Shown in pieces: positions 11,970 to 12,591 of a stretch of 12,591 bases of DNA; within the stretch, counting starts at the first letter, position 1, and each line of letters opens with the position of its first letter. Under the pieces are notes generated by a model. It was given only the letters and a program-made list of their open reading frames with translations. It was not told the origin of the DNA and did not search any database. The translations under genes and the position numbers were made by a program. The DNA lies in the NCBI GenBank assembly GCA_009691315.1, contig SICT01000027.1, positions 1-12,591 of the forward strand, read 5' to 3'. This stretch comes from Candidatus Uhrbacteria bacterium (GTDB taxonomy: Bacteria > Patescibacteriota > Patescibacteriia > 2-12-FULL-60-25).

Positions 11970-12591
11970 TTATGTCTCTTGTGACTTAGCGAATTCCTCT
12001 TTTGCCGCTTCCATTTTCAACAGCTGTTCCGGATTCGTGGTCACGATCTGATCTTCGGTCAAAGAAGCGACCACTTGAATGGCGGCATGTTTGGCGCCGG
12101 CAAAAAAAATCCCCTCGCCTACACCAGATTCCAGCAAAAGATATTTTTCGTATTGCGTGAGCAAAAACGTACGAGCAATGAGATCAATCGCGGCCGGCGA
12201 TTGTTTAAGCAACATTTGCATCGAACTGTTGGTCACAATGGCTTGCCCATACGGCGAAGTCAAAAAATCATTTACGTCCTGCGTGATGGTCGTGATGCCA
12301 AGATAATATTTGCGGCAACGTTTGACCAGGGCAAAAATAAATTTGGCCGAATCTTCGGATTGCATGAGCCACCAGGCTTCGTCGATGACGAGAATGCGTT
12401 TTTTTCGTTCCGAACGTACCACATTCCAAATATAATTCACGATGGTGTAAATGGCCATGGGACGCAACTCATCTTCCAGATCGCGCACGGAAAAAATCAC
12501 CAATTGATTTTTCATCTGGACATTGGTTGATGAGTTGAGCAATCCGGAAAATGTTCCTTCGGTAAATTTCTTGAGTTTGAGCACAAGTTCC
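11970..12591 (-). CDS. VirB4/TraC-like ATPase, C-terminal part
   Basis: This is the C-terminal portion of a larger gene whose 5' part lies beyond the right edge; the frame stays open to base 12591. KKRILVIDEAWWLMQSEDSAKFI is the Walker B segment typical of VirB4/TraC/TrbE ATPases, with IDEAW as the core. ITTITQDVNDFL follows at the position of the next conserved motif, with the sensor-like Gln. MLLKQSPAAIDLI and GEGIFFAGAKHAAIQV continue the C-terminal fold. VirB4 proteins are membrane-associated ATPases that drive assembly of type IV secretion systems and conjugative or competence pili. The Walker A motif is outside this window. Confidence 0.9.
   Translation of the reverse strand, partial: ELVLKLKKFTEGTFSGLLNSSTNVQMKNQLVIFSVRDLEDELRPMAIYTIVNYIWNVVRSERKKRILVIDEAWWLMQSEDSAKFIFALVKRCRKYYLGITTITQDVNDFLTSPYGQAIVTNSSMQMLLKQSPAAIDLIARTFLLTQYEKYLLLESGVGEGIFFAGAKHAAIQVVASLTEDQIVTTNPEQLLKMEAAKEEFAKSQET

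Overview
The window looks like a chromosomal segment of a Patescibacteria (Candidate Phyla Radiation) bacterium, probably Parcubacteria-like. The clues are short compact genes, two small toxin-antitoxin pairs, a VirB4-type ATPase next to a small membrane protein and a ComF-type protein, a split between genes with strong Shine-Dalgarno sites and genes with none, and AT-rich simple repeats and palindromes in the gaps. This taxonomic reading is an inference from style; no ribosomal marker is present.

Layout: (1) 1-1430: a monocistronic asparaginase-like gene on the + strand with its own promoter and terminator. (2) 1430-2024: a small two-helix membrane protein gene followed by tRNA-Arg(GCG), both on the - strand. 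(3) 2045-6616: the most interesting block, GC-rich, with two - strand transcription units. One encodes a J-domain protein and a VWA-domain protein. The other encodes a MotA/TolQ/ExbB-like four-helix membrane protein and a MotB/OmpA-like protein with a membrane aspartate. Both units start from near-identical sigma70-type promoters (TTGACA-17-TAAATT and TTGACA-17-TATATT). An AT-richer VapBC-type toxin-antitoxin pair sits between them on the opposite strand. (4) 6668-8296: an XRE-type regulator, tRNA-Ser(GCT) with an unusual structured leader that copies the first 18 nt of the tRNA, and an unrecognised 358-residue protein. (5) 8350-9654: tRNA-Ser(UGA) and a phosphoribosyltransferase-domain protein. 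(6) 9655-10137: a gene-free stretch with two strong palindromic elements and a possible GIY-YIG remnant. (7) 10084-10620: a RelBE/ParDE-type toxin-antitoxin pair with a dyad over its promoter. (8) 10636-12591, - strand: the C-terminal part of a VirB4/TraC-like ATPase, a single-pass membrane protein and a ComF-type phosphoribosyltransferase, suggesting a type IV secretion/DNA uptake locus that continues past the right edge.

The best candidate for an undescribed system is the block in (3). A MotA-like plus MotB/OmpA-like pair is the core of flagellar stators and of the Zorya anti-phage system (ZorA/ZorB). Here the usual Zorya effectors are absent, and the pair is instead matched by promoter and position with a VWA protein and a C-terminal J-domain protein. 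I infer a proton-driven, peptidoglycan-anchored membrane complex with a VWA/chaperone cytoplasmic module. Its function (defence, envelope stress or surface organelle) cannot be settled from the sequence alone.
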